Assembly (NCBI GenBank): GCA_021234155.1
Contig: JAJEKV010000020.1
Coordinates: 3,644,563-3,708,562, forward strand
Origin: Isoetes taiwanensis
Lineage: Eukaryota; Streptophyta; Lycopodiopsida; Isoetales; Isoetaceae
DNA: 64,000 nt
Direction of reading: 5' to 3'
Shown: positions 46,675-57,650 of the stretch, one piece after another
Layout: each line of letters opens with the position of its first letter
Numbering within the stretch: position 1 is the stretch's first letter
The notes under the pieces: model-generated
What the model was told of the DNA's origin: nothing
What the model saw: only the letters and a program-made list of their open reading frames with translations
The model's database searches: none
Made by a program: the position numbers and the translations under genes

Positions 46675-47843
46675 CACATTCACCAAGGGAAGTTTCAAAT
46701 TCCAAAAATTCGTCTAAATGCGCTGACTTGGTGAAAAAGGCTAAAAGAAAATTCCAACAATGGTCAAAAACTTGCATTAGCTAAATTGATTCAGATACAT
46801 CTATCACTACTTTGCTTACTTATGGCTAATTAATCCATAGACATTCAGATTTATCCAGTGATTGATTCCATATAGCTTTGGGATCAAATTCTTGCGGTGA
46901 AGAAATATAAATGTCTTATTGTTAAAAGGAGAGTTAAAAGGGTAATATATATGGTAACTCTAGTTGGGATGAGATTCTGGCACATCAGGAGTGGGTTGTT
47001 CAGGTTGCAAGCTGCGAGATGAAAACATGACCAACAAGCATATGCGATGGATTCGATGAACTATAGAGATGGAAGCATGCAAAACCATCAAAAAGAAAAG
47101 ACCAAAAAACATGGAATGACAAAAACGAGACCCAACTTCTATATTATGGGTATGTATCTTATACACATGACCCTTCATGAAAAACCTTTAAGATATATAG
47201 GAGAATGACAAATGGGGATACCATATGTAAAAGCTTACGTGCATTACACATCAAAACCTTAAATGCACATGGGGACACCACTAAGAAATCGACTGCAACC
47301 AGGAGCGAGTCTCCCACTATTGGCAGAATGAGACCCATTTGTCTTTCCTTCACAAAAGCAGTCTTTGGGAAGCTGCTATTTGGCACCTTCATTACATTGA
47401 GTGAAATGGGGATCTCAATAACCATTCTGCAATGTTGAGACACATCGTGCCACCAGAATGCACTTCAGCCCTTTCTAACAATCCAATTATCATTTTTTTA
47501 AAGCAAACTCTTCAACATATGAAGAGCTATCAAGGACTCCTTTATTTTTAACCATAACAACCTTTCTACAACCGAATGCTAACGGGAGATCAAATTGCTC
47601 ATATGCATAAAGTATTGTCTCCATTGTTTATCAACCCAGTGACATATAAAGAACATGTCTCTAATTTTTCTTAACTACTAATCTGCCTTAAGTATAATCT
47701 TGCACATATGTCCTAAGGGCCATCAAAGCTACCTCATGATGGATTGCAAACCCCAGCAACTAGCAAGCTAAGCTGTCACCTTGACATCCTAGTCATATAC
47801 TAAAGTTTCAATGCATATTGTAATATTGATTGGGTTACCACAT
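46675..47843. other. Spacer
   Basis: AT-rich, without a recognisable gene. Short frames at 47159-47443 look non-coding. Confidence 0.4.
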
Positions 47844-49347
47844 TGTATGACATTCCATGTATTTATATGATATACGTATACATACTATGATACATCACCA
47901 GTATCTAATTAGATCCTTAAGGGTCAATAGGGGATAATTTGGGTTAACCGAAAAGGGATTCTATTAGCTATGCTAAAAATATTAGTGAATAAATAACCTA
48001 ATTAGACTAATTGGGTTATAATTAGCTAAAGTAAACCAATAGGGAGGTGCCACCTTGCCCAAATCGATTGGCCAAGTGGGACTTGCCAAATTGGGCAGGG
48101 AAATTAGGGTCCTATCCACATTTCTGCCCCAAAATCAATTGGGAAAGAGTGAGGGAAGGAGGAGCCATTCACTGTTGTGACCAGACTTGAAGAATGGAGA
48201 CTTTTGCGACAACGGCTCCAGCCAGGAGACCGGTTAGCTATCTAGGGTTTCCGCTAACACTTCTTTGAGTAGATGGAATGGTTAAATTCTCTTTTATATG
48301 TTAATATGATGATGATGGATACTTTGGTTATGCTTATATTCTCTCTCTCTATTCCTTCCGTGTATTGGGGGTTAAGGGAAGGGTAGAGGCCTAAAAGCTT
48401 CCTAGTTTCTAGCTAGAACCCTTAAAACCCAATAATTGTGGCCTGTGCACAAGAGCCCACCTGGCTGTGGATGCTATGAGGTGGTTCAGCACCAAATAAC
48501 GGACACAATTGGTGAAGTGGGGGCGGAGCCTTGTTGAGTGTGGCTACTGGGGCTCCTACAGTGTGCTAGGCTTATAGTCGGTCACTACGTGTGGGCCGAA
48601 TATGGGTCTGACACCCCCTGGGTCGCAGGATACATGCCTATATGGACATCTTGGACTTTGCGTAGATTTAGGGGGTAAGTCGAGTAAGTCGGGTACGGAT
48701 GGGGGTGCTGCAGATGTGGCACGTATCCTCTAGCACACCCATGGAACCGTTGTGATTCGAGAGGGGACGCTTCTCTGACCTGCTTCATCGGATTGGGGAG
48801 ATGTAACCCGGAGTAATCTCATAGGGTGATTCCTTGGGATTGCGTCTCCGGAGGGCTACAATCACGCCATAGCATGTTTCGGCCTATCCGTTGTGCACAG
48901 GAGGGGCGGATGGAGTGGACTACCCTAGCCATTATTCTATGCCAGCCAACGCCATGTTATCCTTCCGTCTGCTGTTATCTTGAGGCCCTGATCATCAGTT
49001 GACCTCATAGAGTCTGAGCCCAGGGTAGCACCCTTGTTATGGTGGGTTACTTATGTTACTTTGTGCTTGTATTGTCATTTAGTTGATGATGATGGATGGG
49101 CCACCCTTCGTGGTGGTGTATGTATTTGAGCATGATTGATGTATGCTAACATGTATGTACGCTTCCGCTGTATAGGATTCCCATAGAGGACGGGACGAAT
49201 GACACCTCTGTGTTCCTCGCCCGGACACTTGCCCATCCCAAGTGGTACGAGTATGACGGAGGGCCCTAGCATGGTGATGTAGTCGCCACGGGAGGGGAAT
49301 TCCCATATTTGTACGATGAGAGCATCGTATAGATTCTGGTAACATCA
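47844..49347 (+). repeat. Diverged solo LTR related to the chromovirus LTR
   Basis: 48340-49330 follows the second half of the 45-46.7 kb LTR in order: GTATTGGGGGTTAAGGG, GGCCTGTGCAC-AGAGCCCACC, GGCTATGAGGTGGTTCAGCAC-like, GTGTGGGCCGAATATGGGTCTGACACC and the final GACGGGACGAATGACACCT. The start near 47844 (TGTATGACATTCC) is judged by analogy. No internal domain flanks it, so recombination between two LTRs is likely. I found no exact target duplication. Confidence 0.6.
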
Positions 49348-50185
49348 CATATTGAATGGTAAATTAAGTCATTTGACCACTCAAAGGATTGCAAGATATG
49401 ATATTCGTACTTGGAATAAGAACCCAAATTCTATATCCAAAGCATTCAAGCTTAGGACATTACATTGTTGTTTTATTTTGTAAACCTGAAAATGCTATTC
49501 ACATACATTAGTTATGCTAGTTACACCTGGAAAATTGTTTCTATTGTTTAGAGGTTGAAAAGAGCATTAAACTATCTAACACCACTTAGTGGATGTATTC
49601 GTCACAAGCATGAATGCATATCCGTCAAGATGCATTTCATATTCTTTTTTTTTTTCAGACGCAAGGAACAAAGATTCTCTTTCGCTTTCTAATAGGCATC
49701 AAAACGAAAAAACAAATTGGAGGAAAACCAAAGACATGTAGACAACAAAGTCAAATATAAGCCTCTGTCTTATTTTAGAGCAAGCTTTGGGGTTTTTTTC
49801 CTTTTTCAAAAACTAACATTAAATCACCAATGATAATAGCATTGATTCTTCCAAAGTCTAATGTAGTGAAACAAGAAGCCTAATAACTTGTCCTTATGGA
49901 TCACAAAATTCATCCTGGACTTTGGATCGATGTTAGATTCAATTGTAGCTTACTATTGTGCTTCAGTCTCTAGGACAAATTCACACTAACTATTTTTCAG
50001 TAGGGTTAGGCATATTCACATCTAAATGGAATAGTTAAGGTTCATTTATGTGGAAAAAATATGGTAAAGAACGCGCCTTTTCGATAAAAATGAATTTGTA
50101 ACTTGGTACGCCTCCCTTAGCAACATAAATTGCAATGCTCATACGGTTGTTCAAGCAGGACACGCATATGGTCAAACACCTCTAG
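49348..50185. other. Spacer
   Basis: AT-rich, nothing recognised. Confidence 0.4.
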
Positions 50186-50596
50186 ATGGACACAAACAGT
50201 AGAGATGAAGAGGCAGACTCAGACCACCTGCCACTTTACTTGCAACTAGCTTGGCAGGCAATTTGAACCCCCTGTGCGACAGTTTCTCACCAGCGATTGA
50301 CATGTGCAGGGTGGCTGCTGAAAGTGCTTTGGGAGAAGCTATCCTCGATGGACCTCGGGGACCACAATCTTCACGTATAACCAATCATTTGATGCTGAGG
50401 GTAAGAAACTCAAACGTTGGCTCTGCCGCGCCATAGATCCTGCTCTACGCCCACATGCAGCCAGGCAATATTGCACTTTTCTTAAGCTAAAAAATTCAGG
50501 TACATTGCAGGACATCAAACCAAAATGTTCTACCTCCTGGATTGTCATCCCAGGATCTTCTGGCGAAGGGTGCTTAGAAAGCCATTACAGCCTGTA
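50186..50596 (+). mobile_element. LINE copy B, 5' part, same family as copy A
   Basis: RDEEADSDHLPLYLQLAW parallels copy A's DEEVDSDHQPLFVHIHW, and YIAGHQTKMFYLLDCHPRIF parallels its YFAEHQQQIFGLLDRHPKTF. Stops and shifts are frequent. The copy starts inside the endonuclease end (5'-truncated) and is cut by the copia element at 50597. Confidence 0.78.
50592..50596. repeat. Target-site duplication CTGTA, left
   Basis: CTGTA before the left copia LTR matches CTGTA at 56612-56616. Confidence 0.93.
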
Positions 50597-51184
50597 TGTT
50601 GTGGTTGTCATGTAATAATTGTAAAAGTGATATTCTAATCTATGAGAAGCAGTGGCAGTAGATTAGAGTGTCAACAGTGATCTATGAAAAGCAGTGGCAG
50701 TAGATCAACCTAAGGTATTATGAAAAAATATGTAAAAAAAAAGTAAAGTGGCGGGCAGGTACTACCCTGACGTTGCTAGGCTCGCCAGAAAACTCATGAT
50801 ACCCCCTGCCCGCCACTTAGGGTTTTGGGTTGACTGGTCAACGGGTCAAAGTCAATGACAGCTGGAAAATAAGGACAGCAGGGCATCCAAATATTTAGGC
50901 AAGTTGGAAAACCTTCTATATGTAGAGCATGCACGTTTTGACAAGTGTAGATATCCAGGTTGATGAGAAAAGATATAAAATGAATGATATGCATAGAGAT
51001 GAATGAGATGTGTGCAGATCTTTGTGCAAGTGAACGGAGTTGCATTTTGTCAAAGGTTATTGGATGAGTGACCATATTTTGGCTCCATGAACCTAAGCTT
51101 GTACAAGCCTTGTTTATAAAGTTGTCTAGCAAATTTGGTGAATTAAGTTATTATTATACTGACAATTCTGGAACAATTTCTACA
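50597..51184 (+). repeat. Left LTR of the copia element
   Basis: 588 bases, TGTTGTGG...TTTCTACA. It contains a perfect 14-base inverted repeat, AAGTGGCGGGCAGG at 50746-50759 and its complement at 50805-50818, and a repeated AAGCAGTGGCAGTAGAT. Confidence 0.97.
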
Positions 51185-51185
51185 G

Positions 51186-51197
51186 TGGTATCAGAGC
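51186..51197 (+). promoter_or_regulatory. Primer-binding site for initiator tRNA-Met
   Basis: TGGTATCAGAGC, one base after the left LTR, is the classic plant copia primer site. Confidence 0.95.
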
Positions 51198-51211
51198 TAA
51201 GGTGATTCAGG

Positions 51212-52125
51212 ATGTCAACCAGATTCGGTGCCAATTTGCTAGCAACTGTCGAAGTGTTTAAAGGTGACACTGATTTTCAAATTTGGAAAGAAGGAATTGA
51301 ATCTGTTTTAAAGGTTGAGAATCTTTGGGGCTTAATTGATGGCAGTACATTTGCCATGGCCACTTCTGCATCTCCTGCAAGATCTGGTACTGCAGGTGCT
51401 AATCCAGGAGGTGGTCCCACTGGGAGTGCAAGTGCAAGCTCGGTGGTGAAAGCTCCGGTGGTGGATCTGTTGTTGGTGGAGGTAGCTCTGCAATTCAAAC
51501 TAATGCCACTAAAATAATGGAGGCTCAAGCCATTATTATGAGCAAGGTAGGAACTGCTTTGAAATTAAAATTGAGAGGTAAACAGCCAAAGGAGATGTGG
51601 GAATATATGATTAAACATTTTGAAATCAAGAGTTCATCTCAGATAGATGTTTTAGAAAAACAACTTAGAAGACTTAAGTTGTTTGAAAAAGACAATATAA
51701 CTGAGTTTATGGAGAAATTTGAGTCCATAATTGCAGACTTAGAAGGTGCGGGGATCTATTGTGAATGATCAAAATCAAATTACAGACTTAGCCAAGTCGG
51801 GTTTCTCATAATTCTCATTTAGCTACACTAATTAGGAATGTGGCTACTAGCAAAGAGCATGCTTTGTAAAATGATTCAAAACAGAGTTTGAACAAACTTC
51901 GAAGGGTTTTGATGATGAAGAGCAATCATCGGAAGTACTATCTGATGGGAAGTTTAAAAGGGTGGAAGTACTTCGTAAATCAAAAAAAGATAAAATATGG
52001 CCATGTTTTAAAATGTAAATGGTATGGTCATTTAAAAGCAAATTGTACTTTTGAAGGCAAGGTGTTCAAGTGTTTTAAGCGTGATGGTAAAGGACATTTG
52101 GCTTCCGGAATGTCCAAGTCCTAAA
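51212..52125 (+). pseudogene. gag of the copia element
   Basis: ATG at 51212 opens MSTRFGANLLATVEVFKGD, with the usual F-x-G-D/N-x-F-x-x-W pattern (DFQIWKEGIESVLK). A frame change near 51517 leads to MWEYMIKHFEIKSSSQ and LRRLKLFEKDNITEFMEKF (UBN2-type Gag). Two zinc knuckles follow near 52010-52120 (CKWYGHLKANC and CFKRDGKGHLAS), the second damaged. A Gly/Ser/Ala-rich insert lies at 51365-51480. Confidence 0.85.
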
Positions 52126-52309
52126 TCTTCATCCGGAAGAGGGAGAGGTCGTGTGCGAACCGGAGGCGGGGGGAGGGAGGTTTCAACCAAGTATGAATCT
52201 AGTTAAAGAGGAAGGTATTGAAGAACCTAGCAAAGGGAGATGAAATTTTTTGAGGTAAAGTGTAATCATGTCTCAAATAATGTTCTTACTTCAAAATCCT
52301 TGCATGACA

Positions 52310-52450
52310 ATTTTGTGTGATAGATTCGGGGAGCGAAAAAAAATGTAGTCTTCAAGCCAAATCCGCTTGAATTGTGTAAAGAAAGTTGGGCATGTACAAT
52401 TGGGAGATGGTGGAGTCAGCCAGATTAAGGATGCCGTGTTTTAGAAATCT
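52310..52450 (+). pseudogene. Protease remnant of the copia element
   Basis: IDSGSEK (catalytic DSG) and VGHVQLGDGG are readable in different frames. The region is short and damaged. Confidence 0.55.
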
Positions 52451-52678
52451 TTGATTTACAAGGGAAACCCCGTTAAACTTCGGAGATGTGTTGTGTGTTC
52501 TGGACTAGTAAGAAATTTGATTTCAAAGAAGCCAACTTGTTGATCTTGGATACAAAGTTGTATTTGAAAAACTGGAATGTACTATTTTTCATGATAATGA
52601 AATCAAGTTTGTTGGCAGACGTGTTGGTAACTTGTTTGGATTTCACTACAGTCATGTTCCATGTCTAAATTCCATTGA

Positions 52679-53600
52679 ATGTACATCCAAACAAGTTTGG
52701 ACACTAGACTTGGACATACAAATTTCAAGAATCTTGATGCTCTGGAAAAGAGAGGGTTGATCACCATGACTTCAAATAAGGAAGAGAAGGTTTGTGCTGG
52801 CTGTATGCTTGGAAAGCATACTAGACAAATCTTTAAGAAGTCAAAACACAGGTCAAAAAGAATTTTGGAGTTAATTCACACAGATTTGTGTGGGCCTATA
52901 AATGTAACTAGTATATCTGGTTACAAGTATTTTATGACTTTCATTGACGATTTCAGTAGAAGAGCTAATTGCTCTTTATTGAAATCAAAAGATCAAGCTC
53001 TAGATGCTCTTAAAATTTTTGTTGCTGAAGTAGAGTTGGAAACTGGAGCAAAGATCAAATGTATCAGATCTGACAGAGGTGGTGAATATCTTCAGATGAA
53101 TTTAAATGGTTTTGTGCATCCAAAGGTATTAAAAGACAACTTACATGTCGGTATTCTCCACAGCAGAATGGAGTGGCAGAAAGAAAAAATAGAACTTTAT
53201 TAAATGCAGTTATTGAAGTATTCAGGATTGCCAAATTTTTTATGGGATGAGGCACTAAAAACTGCAGTGTTTATTCAAAATAGGTTGCCTTCAATGAGCA
53301 TAAAAGGAGCCATACCTGAAATGCTATGGTCAGGTAAGGCACCATCTTTTGACAAATTTAGAACTTATGGTTGTTTGACCTTTGCACAGGTTCCAGAAGA
53401 ATTAAGGAAAAAGCTTGATGATCGATCTTATATCTGCTATCTGGTAGGTTATGATGAAAATTCAAAGGGATATAGATTATACAATCCAGCTCAAAGGAAA
53501 ATAATCATTAGCAGAGATGCGGTATTTTCTGAAAATCAGTTTTACAGAACTATTCCAAAAGTAAATACAGCAGATGGCAAAGAAGCTATGAATAATCAAG
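52679..53600 (+). pseudogene. Integrase of the copia element
   Basis: RLGHTNFKNLDALEKRGLIT and CAGCMLGKHTR form the HHCC pre-integrase part. The core has HTDLCGPINV (first Asp), MTFIDDFSR, SDRGGEY (second Asp) and, after frame changes near 53110-53200, the block with the catalytic Glu region. Then NFLWDEALKTAVFIQNRLPS and FGCL-like (YGCLTFAQVPEE) and GYDENSKGYRLYNP follow. An acidic linker (53640-53780) leads to RT. Confidence 0.9.
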
Positions 53601-54532
53601 AGGAAACTGATAGTCTACATGAAGAGTCAATTAAACATGAAGGAAAAACTAGTGTAAATGGTCAGACTAAGGTTGCAGACTTTAGTGATGATGATGATGA
53701 GGTAGAACAAGTAGAAGAACCTGCAAATGAGACTGAAAAACCTGCAGAAGATACTCAACATATACATGAAGAAATAGTGGAAAAACCAAAAAGGAAAAGA
53801 AGAACTGAAGCACAGATGCTACAGGATGAAAATAAAGATACTGCATTATTTGGAAGGGATATTCGTGGCAGAAGTAAAAGATTGCTGGAAAGTGAGGGGG
53901 AAATAAACACAGTATTTGATATTCTAGTGCTAGAAAATGAAGAGGCTCCAAAAAGTTACAATGAGGCCATAAGTGGAAAAAATAAAGGTGACTGGAGGAG
54001 AGCTATGGAAGATGAGATAAACTCATTTCATAGAACTAATACTTATGTACTTGTGGACAGTCCTGAAAGTAAAAATCTTGTAGGAAGCAAATGGATATAC
54101 AGAATTAAACTTGGAGCTGATGGGAAATCCAGAAAATACAAAGCTAGACTTGTTGCTCAAGGATTCACTCAAAAGCAAGGTCAAGACTTTGATGAAACAT
54201 TTTCTCCATTAGTAAAGATTAACAGTCTTAGAATGTTGTTAGCTATTGCAAATTCTGAAGACTTAGAGATTCATCATATGGATGTCAGTACATCATTTTT
54301 AAATGCTAAATTGGAAGAAGAAATTTATCTAAAACCAGCTCCAGGATTTGACAAAATTGAAGGTAAGGTTTGGAAGTTGAATCGAGCTGTTTATGGGTTA
54401 AAACAGGCTCCTAGAGAATGGTACAAATGTATGGATGGCTATTTGCTTGAACAAGGATTTGAGAAGTTTCTGTGTGATGGGAATCTATACAGATTTAGAA
54501 GTGGAGATGAATGGTGTGTGATTATTAGAGGT
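53204..54532 (+). pseudogene. Integrase C-terminus, linker and first part of RT (longest copia frame)
   Basis: This clean frame of over 440 codons covers the integrase C-terminal region, an Asp/Glu-rich linker and RT blocks W-RRAMEDEINSFHR, NLVGSKWIYRIKL, KARLVAQGFTQKQGQDF, DETFSPLVKINSLR, HHMDVSTSFLNAKLEEEI, GFDKIEGKVWKLNRAVYGLK and QAPREWYKCM. It is cut just before the YVDD box by an inverted-repeat element at about 54533. Confidence 0.93.
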
Positions 54533-55050
54533 AATTTGAGATCTCATTTTGTCCCATTAAGGGATGCTTAAAAAGCCACATCAGCTTTTTAAACTGTCCA
54601 ATAAGAGAAGAGCTCCAGTGTATTTTATTCCAGTATTATGTGGCAGCAGTAATTAATGCAGTTCTAACTAACTTTTGTAGTGTCATTTTTCTACTATAAC
54701 TTTTGATCAAAAACTCCGATTCGAACACTATTTGTGGCAATGGATTCGTCTCCTCAAGATCTTTCTAATGACAACCCATTGTTATATCTTTTGGGATGTA
54801 AATATATAAGAAAAGAGCAAAAAACTATATTTTTTAAGGTTAACACATATGGCTTGTATTGAAATACATCATAACCATATATCACTTGAAAGATCTTTTC
54901 ATTCTGCATCTAATGCAACAAACGCGGTATAGGGAAAAAACGATAGCAATGAAGTTGTTAATGCTGCATTAATTGCAGTTTGATGTAGAGTACTCATTCT
55001 ATTGGAGGATTCTTATGGGGACAAAAAGAGATCTCAAATTACCTCTAATA
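54533..55050. mobile_element. MITE-like inverted-repeat element inside copia RT
   Basis: Terminal inverted repeats of about 34 bases, TAGAGGTAATTTGAGATCTC... at the left and its near-perfect complement ending CCTCTA at the right, bound roughly 0.5 kb without coding sequence. A possible 2-base AT duplication (54534-54535, 55048-55049) is the reading under which the RT frame rejoins ahead of YVDD. Internal phrases (TATAACTTTTGATCAAAAACTC, ATGGATTCG, AGATCTTTCTAAT) resemble the foldback element at 42989-43539. Confidence 0.85.
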
Positions 55051-55435
55051 TATGTAGATGATAACATTATGGTGGCAAAAGGCAAGAATATTCTTTTGCA
55101 TTGTAAGAATATTTTGAGTAAAAGATTTCAAATGACTGATTTAGGAGAACTGAAGAGGCTTCTTGGAATTGAAGTCTGCACTTTACTCTTAAGTCAACAA
55201 ACACATATTACTAATATGTTAAAAAATTTCAAAATGCAGGATTGTAATGTTGCAGATACTCCATTAGTACCTGGACACAGAATTTCAGAAGATATGTGCC
55301 CAAAATCTGCTCAGGAGGTGAGGCAAATGGAAAGAACTCCATACAGGTCTTTAATTGGTTGTCTTGCTTATGTGGCTAATTGTACAAGGCCAGATATTTC
55401 CTTTACATGTCAATTTATTAAGCGGATATAATAAC
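55051..55435 (+). pseudogene. Second part of copia RT with the YVDD box
   Basis: YVDDNIMVAKGK starts directly after the inserted element. LSKRFQMTDLGELKRLLGIE, CNVADTPLVPG and YRSLIGCLAYVANCTRPDIS follow in copia order. A TAA ends the frame at 55435. Confidence 0.9.
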
Positions 55436-56010
55436 AATCTCGTGTAGCTCATTGGACCGCTTTGCAAAAGGATTTTGAGGTATTTAAAAGGCTCCTTTGA
55501 AGTTGGAATTATGTACAATCCAACTAAACTTGAACCGAAAAGCATATTGTGATTCGGGACCGGGGAGAGACTTAGATCAAAGAAAATCCACTTCAGGTTA
55601 TTTAGTCATGTTAGGTGGGGCACCTCAGCACGGAAGTGCAAAAAAGCAGTCCTAGCATAGCTTCTCAAGTCAAGTCTGGTCAATCTGATGCACCGCTTGG
55701 TAGCAAAGGAGTTGATTTGGGAAAGAAGACTCTTAGCGCGGTCTGGAAACTCCACAGAATAATCCTACTGCTATTTACTGTGACAATACCAGTTGCATAG
55801 CTATGTCAAAAAACCCTGTTCTTCATGAAAGAACAAAGCACATCGAAATGGAAGTCCACTTTCTTAGAGACATGGTGAAGAAAAACATGCTACAAATGAT
55901 ATATGTTGCAACTGATGGACAATTAGCTGATATTCTCACCAAGGCACTTACAGCCAGCAGGTTTCTCAAGTTAAGAACAATCATCCAGTATAATCAGAAT
56001 CTGCTTATTA
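55436..56010 (+). pseudogene. RNase H of the copia element
   Basis: Early blocks are broken by stops. The end is clear: NPVLHERTKHIEMEVHFLRD and TDGQLADILTKAL, the conserved C-terminus of copia RNase H. Confidence 0.85.
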
Positions 56011-56013
56011 CAT

Positions 56014-56023
56014 GAAGGGGGAA
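56014..56023 (+). promoter_or_regulatory. Polypurine tract of the copia element
   Basis: GAAGGGGGAA lies directly before the right LTR. Confidence 0.9.
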
Positions 56024-56611
56024 TGTTGTGGTTGTCATGTAATAATTGTAAAAGTGATATTCTAATCTATGAGAAGCAGTGGCAGTAGATTAGAGTGTCA
56101 ACAGTGATCTATGAAAAGCAGTGGCAGTAGATCAACCTAAGGTATTATGAAAAAATATGTAAAAAAAAAGTAAAGTGGCGGGCAGGTACTACCCTGACGT
56201 TGCTAGGCTCGCCAGAAAACTCGTGATACCCCCTGCCCGCCACTTAGGGTTTTGGGTTGACTGGTCAACGGGTCAAAGTCAATGACAGCTGGAAAATAAG
56301 GACAGCAGGGCATCCAAATATTTAGGCAAGTTGGAAAACCTTCTATATGTAGAGCATGCACGTTTTGACAAGTGTAGATATCCAGGTTGATGAGAAAAGA
56401 TATAAAATGAATGATATGCATAGAGATGAATGAGCTGTGTGCAGATCTTTGTGCAAGTGAACGGAGTTGCATTTTGTCAAAGGTTATTGGATGAGTGACC
56501 ATATTTTGGCTCCATGAACCTAAGCTTGTACAAGCCTTGTTTATAAAGTTGTCTAGCAAATTTGGTGAATTAAGTTATTATTATACTGACAATTCTGGAA
56601 CAATTTCTACA
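56024..56611 (+). repeat. Right LTR of the copia element
   Basis: 588 bases. It differs from the left LTR at two positions seen (ACTCATGAT/ACTCGTGAT and GAGATGTG/GAGCTGTG). It is followed by CTGTA. Confidence 0.97.
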
Positions 56612-57650
56612 CTGTAGGCTCGACTAGTGGGGGAAATGCTTGCAGCAACTTTATGATCCTCATGGTGCATGAGACCCTGCAGGAAGGATCGGCACTGGAA
56701 ATCATAGGGGCACATGTTCACTAGGGCTTATAGCATGTAGCCAATAGAAAAGTGGCAAACTTGGATGATATGCAAGCAGAATTGCTCAAATGGGCTGGGC
56801 CATCCATAGTACCAGTCCTAACTGCCTTGTTCAACAAGGCATTATAGGAAGGGTTTTCACTGCCTAGTTGTTCCCATCTACAAGGCAGACAACTCACACT
56901 GCCCAACGACTTTCAGACAATCATGATCAGTTCAGTATTTGCAAAACTGCTGGTCGGGATTCTAGAGCAGCAATTGATGGATTGGGCAAAGGCAGCAGAA
57001 GTACAGGCCCTCAATTCAGGCTCTGATACTCAATTATTGACCACATCTTCATGTTGCGGACTCTGGTTGAAGATAGTAGGAACTGTCGCTAGGACCTATA
57101 TTTTTGCTTCGTTGACTTTGCCAATACTTTCCTAGAAAACGTTGTGGGCAAGATTGTGATGCTAGAGGTTTCTACGAACCTGTAGAATGTAGTTTACACG
57201 CTATATGAGATATGCTCAGACCAATTACAGTCAGAAGGCAACCATTCGACAGTAGTATCGGGATCCACCACGGATGTCCTCTCTCTTCGACACTGTTTGG
57301 TCTCTATATTGATCAGTTGGAGAGCTGGCTTGCTGATAATGGGGGCAATGGAGCTAAACTTCTGCACCAAATCACCAGGCAACTAATATATTCTGATGAT
57401 GTGGACCTCCTAACTCATCATTTGATGGATATATAGCACCATCTCAATGTCCTGGATACATTCTGCCAGGCCACTAACATGCACATTAATCTGGCCAAGA
57501 CTAAGGAGGTCGCCATATCATTTTCACATCAGTCAAGGCGAGTCAAGGCCTCCTTCCTTTAGTTACCAGGGGCAGAATGTGGAAGTCACGCCCCCCTATA
57601 AGTATTTGGGTGTAAAGACATAGTCCACCACACTGATCCACCCCCTGATT
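56612..57650 (+). mobile_element. LINE copy B, 3' part
   Basis: LDDMQAELLKWAGPSIVPVL and TALFNKAL repeat copy A's sequence. Then come FQTIMISSVFAKLLVGILEQ, a diverged RT core (HGCPLSSTLFGLYIDQL and the catalytic box as YSDDVDLL) and MHINLAKTK-like and YKYLGVK-like blocks. It ends without the C-terminal domain near 57650. Stops are many. Confidence 0.82.

Larger units (their letters stand above)
50597..56611 (+). mobile_element. Very young Ty1/copia LTR retrotransposon inserted in LINE copy B
   Basis: Two 588-base LTRs (50597-51184, 56024-56611) with only two differences seen by eye, a CTGTA duplication, an initiator-Met primer site and a polypurine tract define the element. Domain order is gag, protease, integrase, RT, RNase H, as in copia. 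The frames contain several stops and shifts, and an inverted-repeat element sits in RT, so this copy depends on others. Confidence 0.97.
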
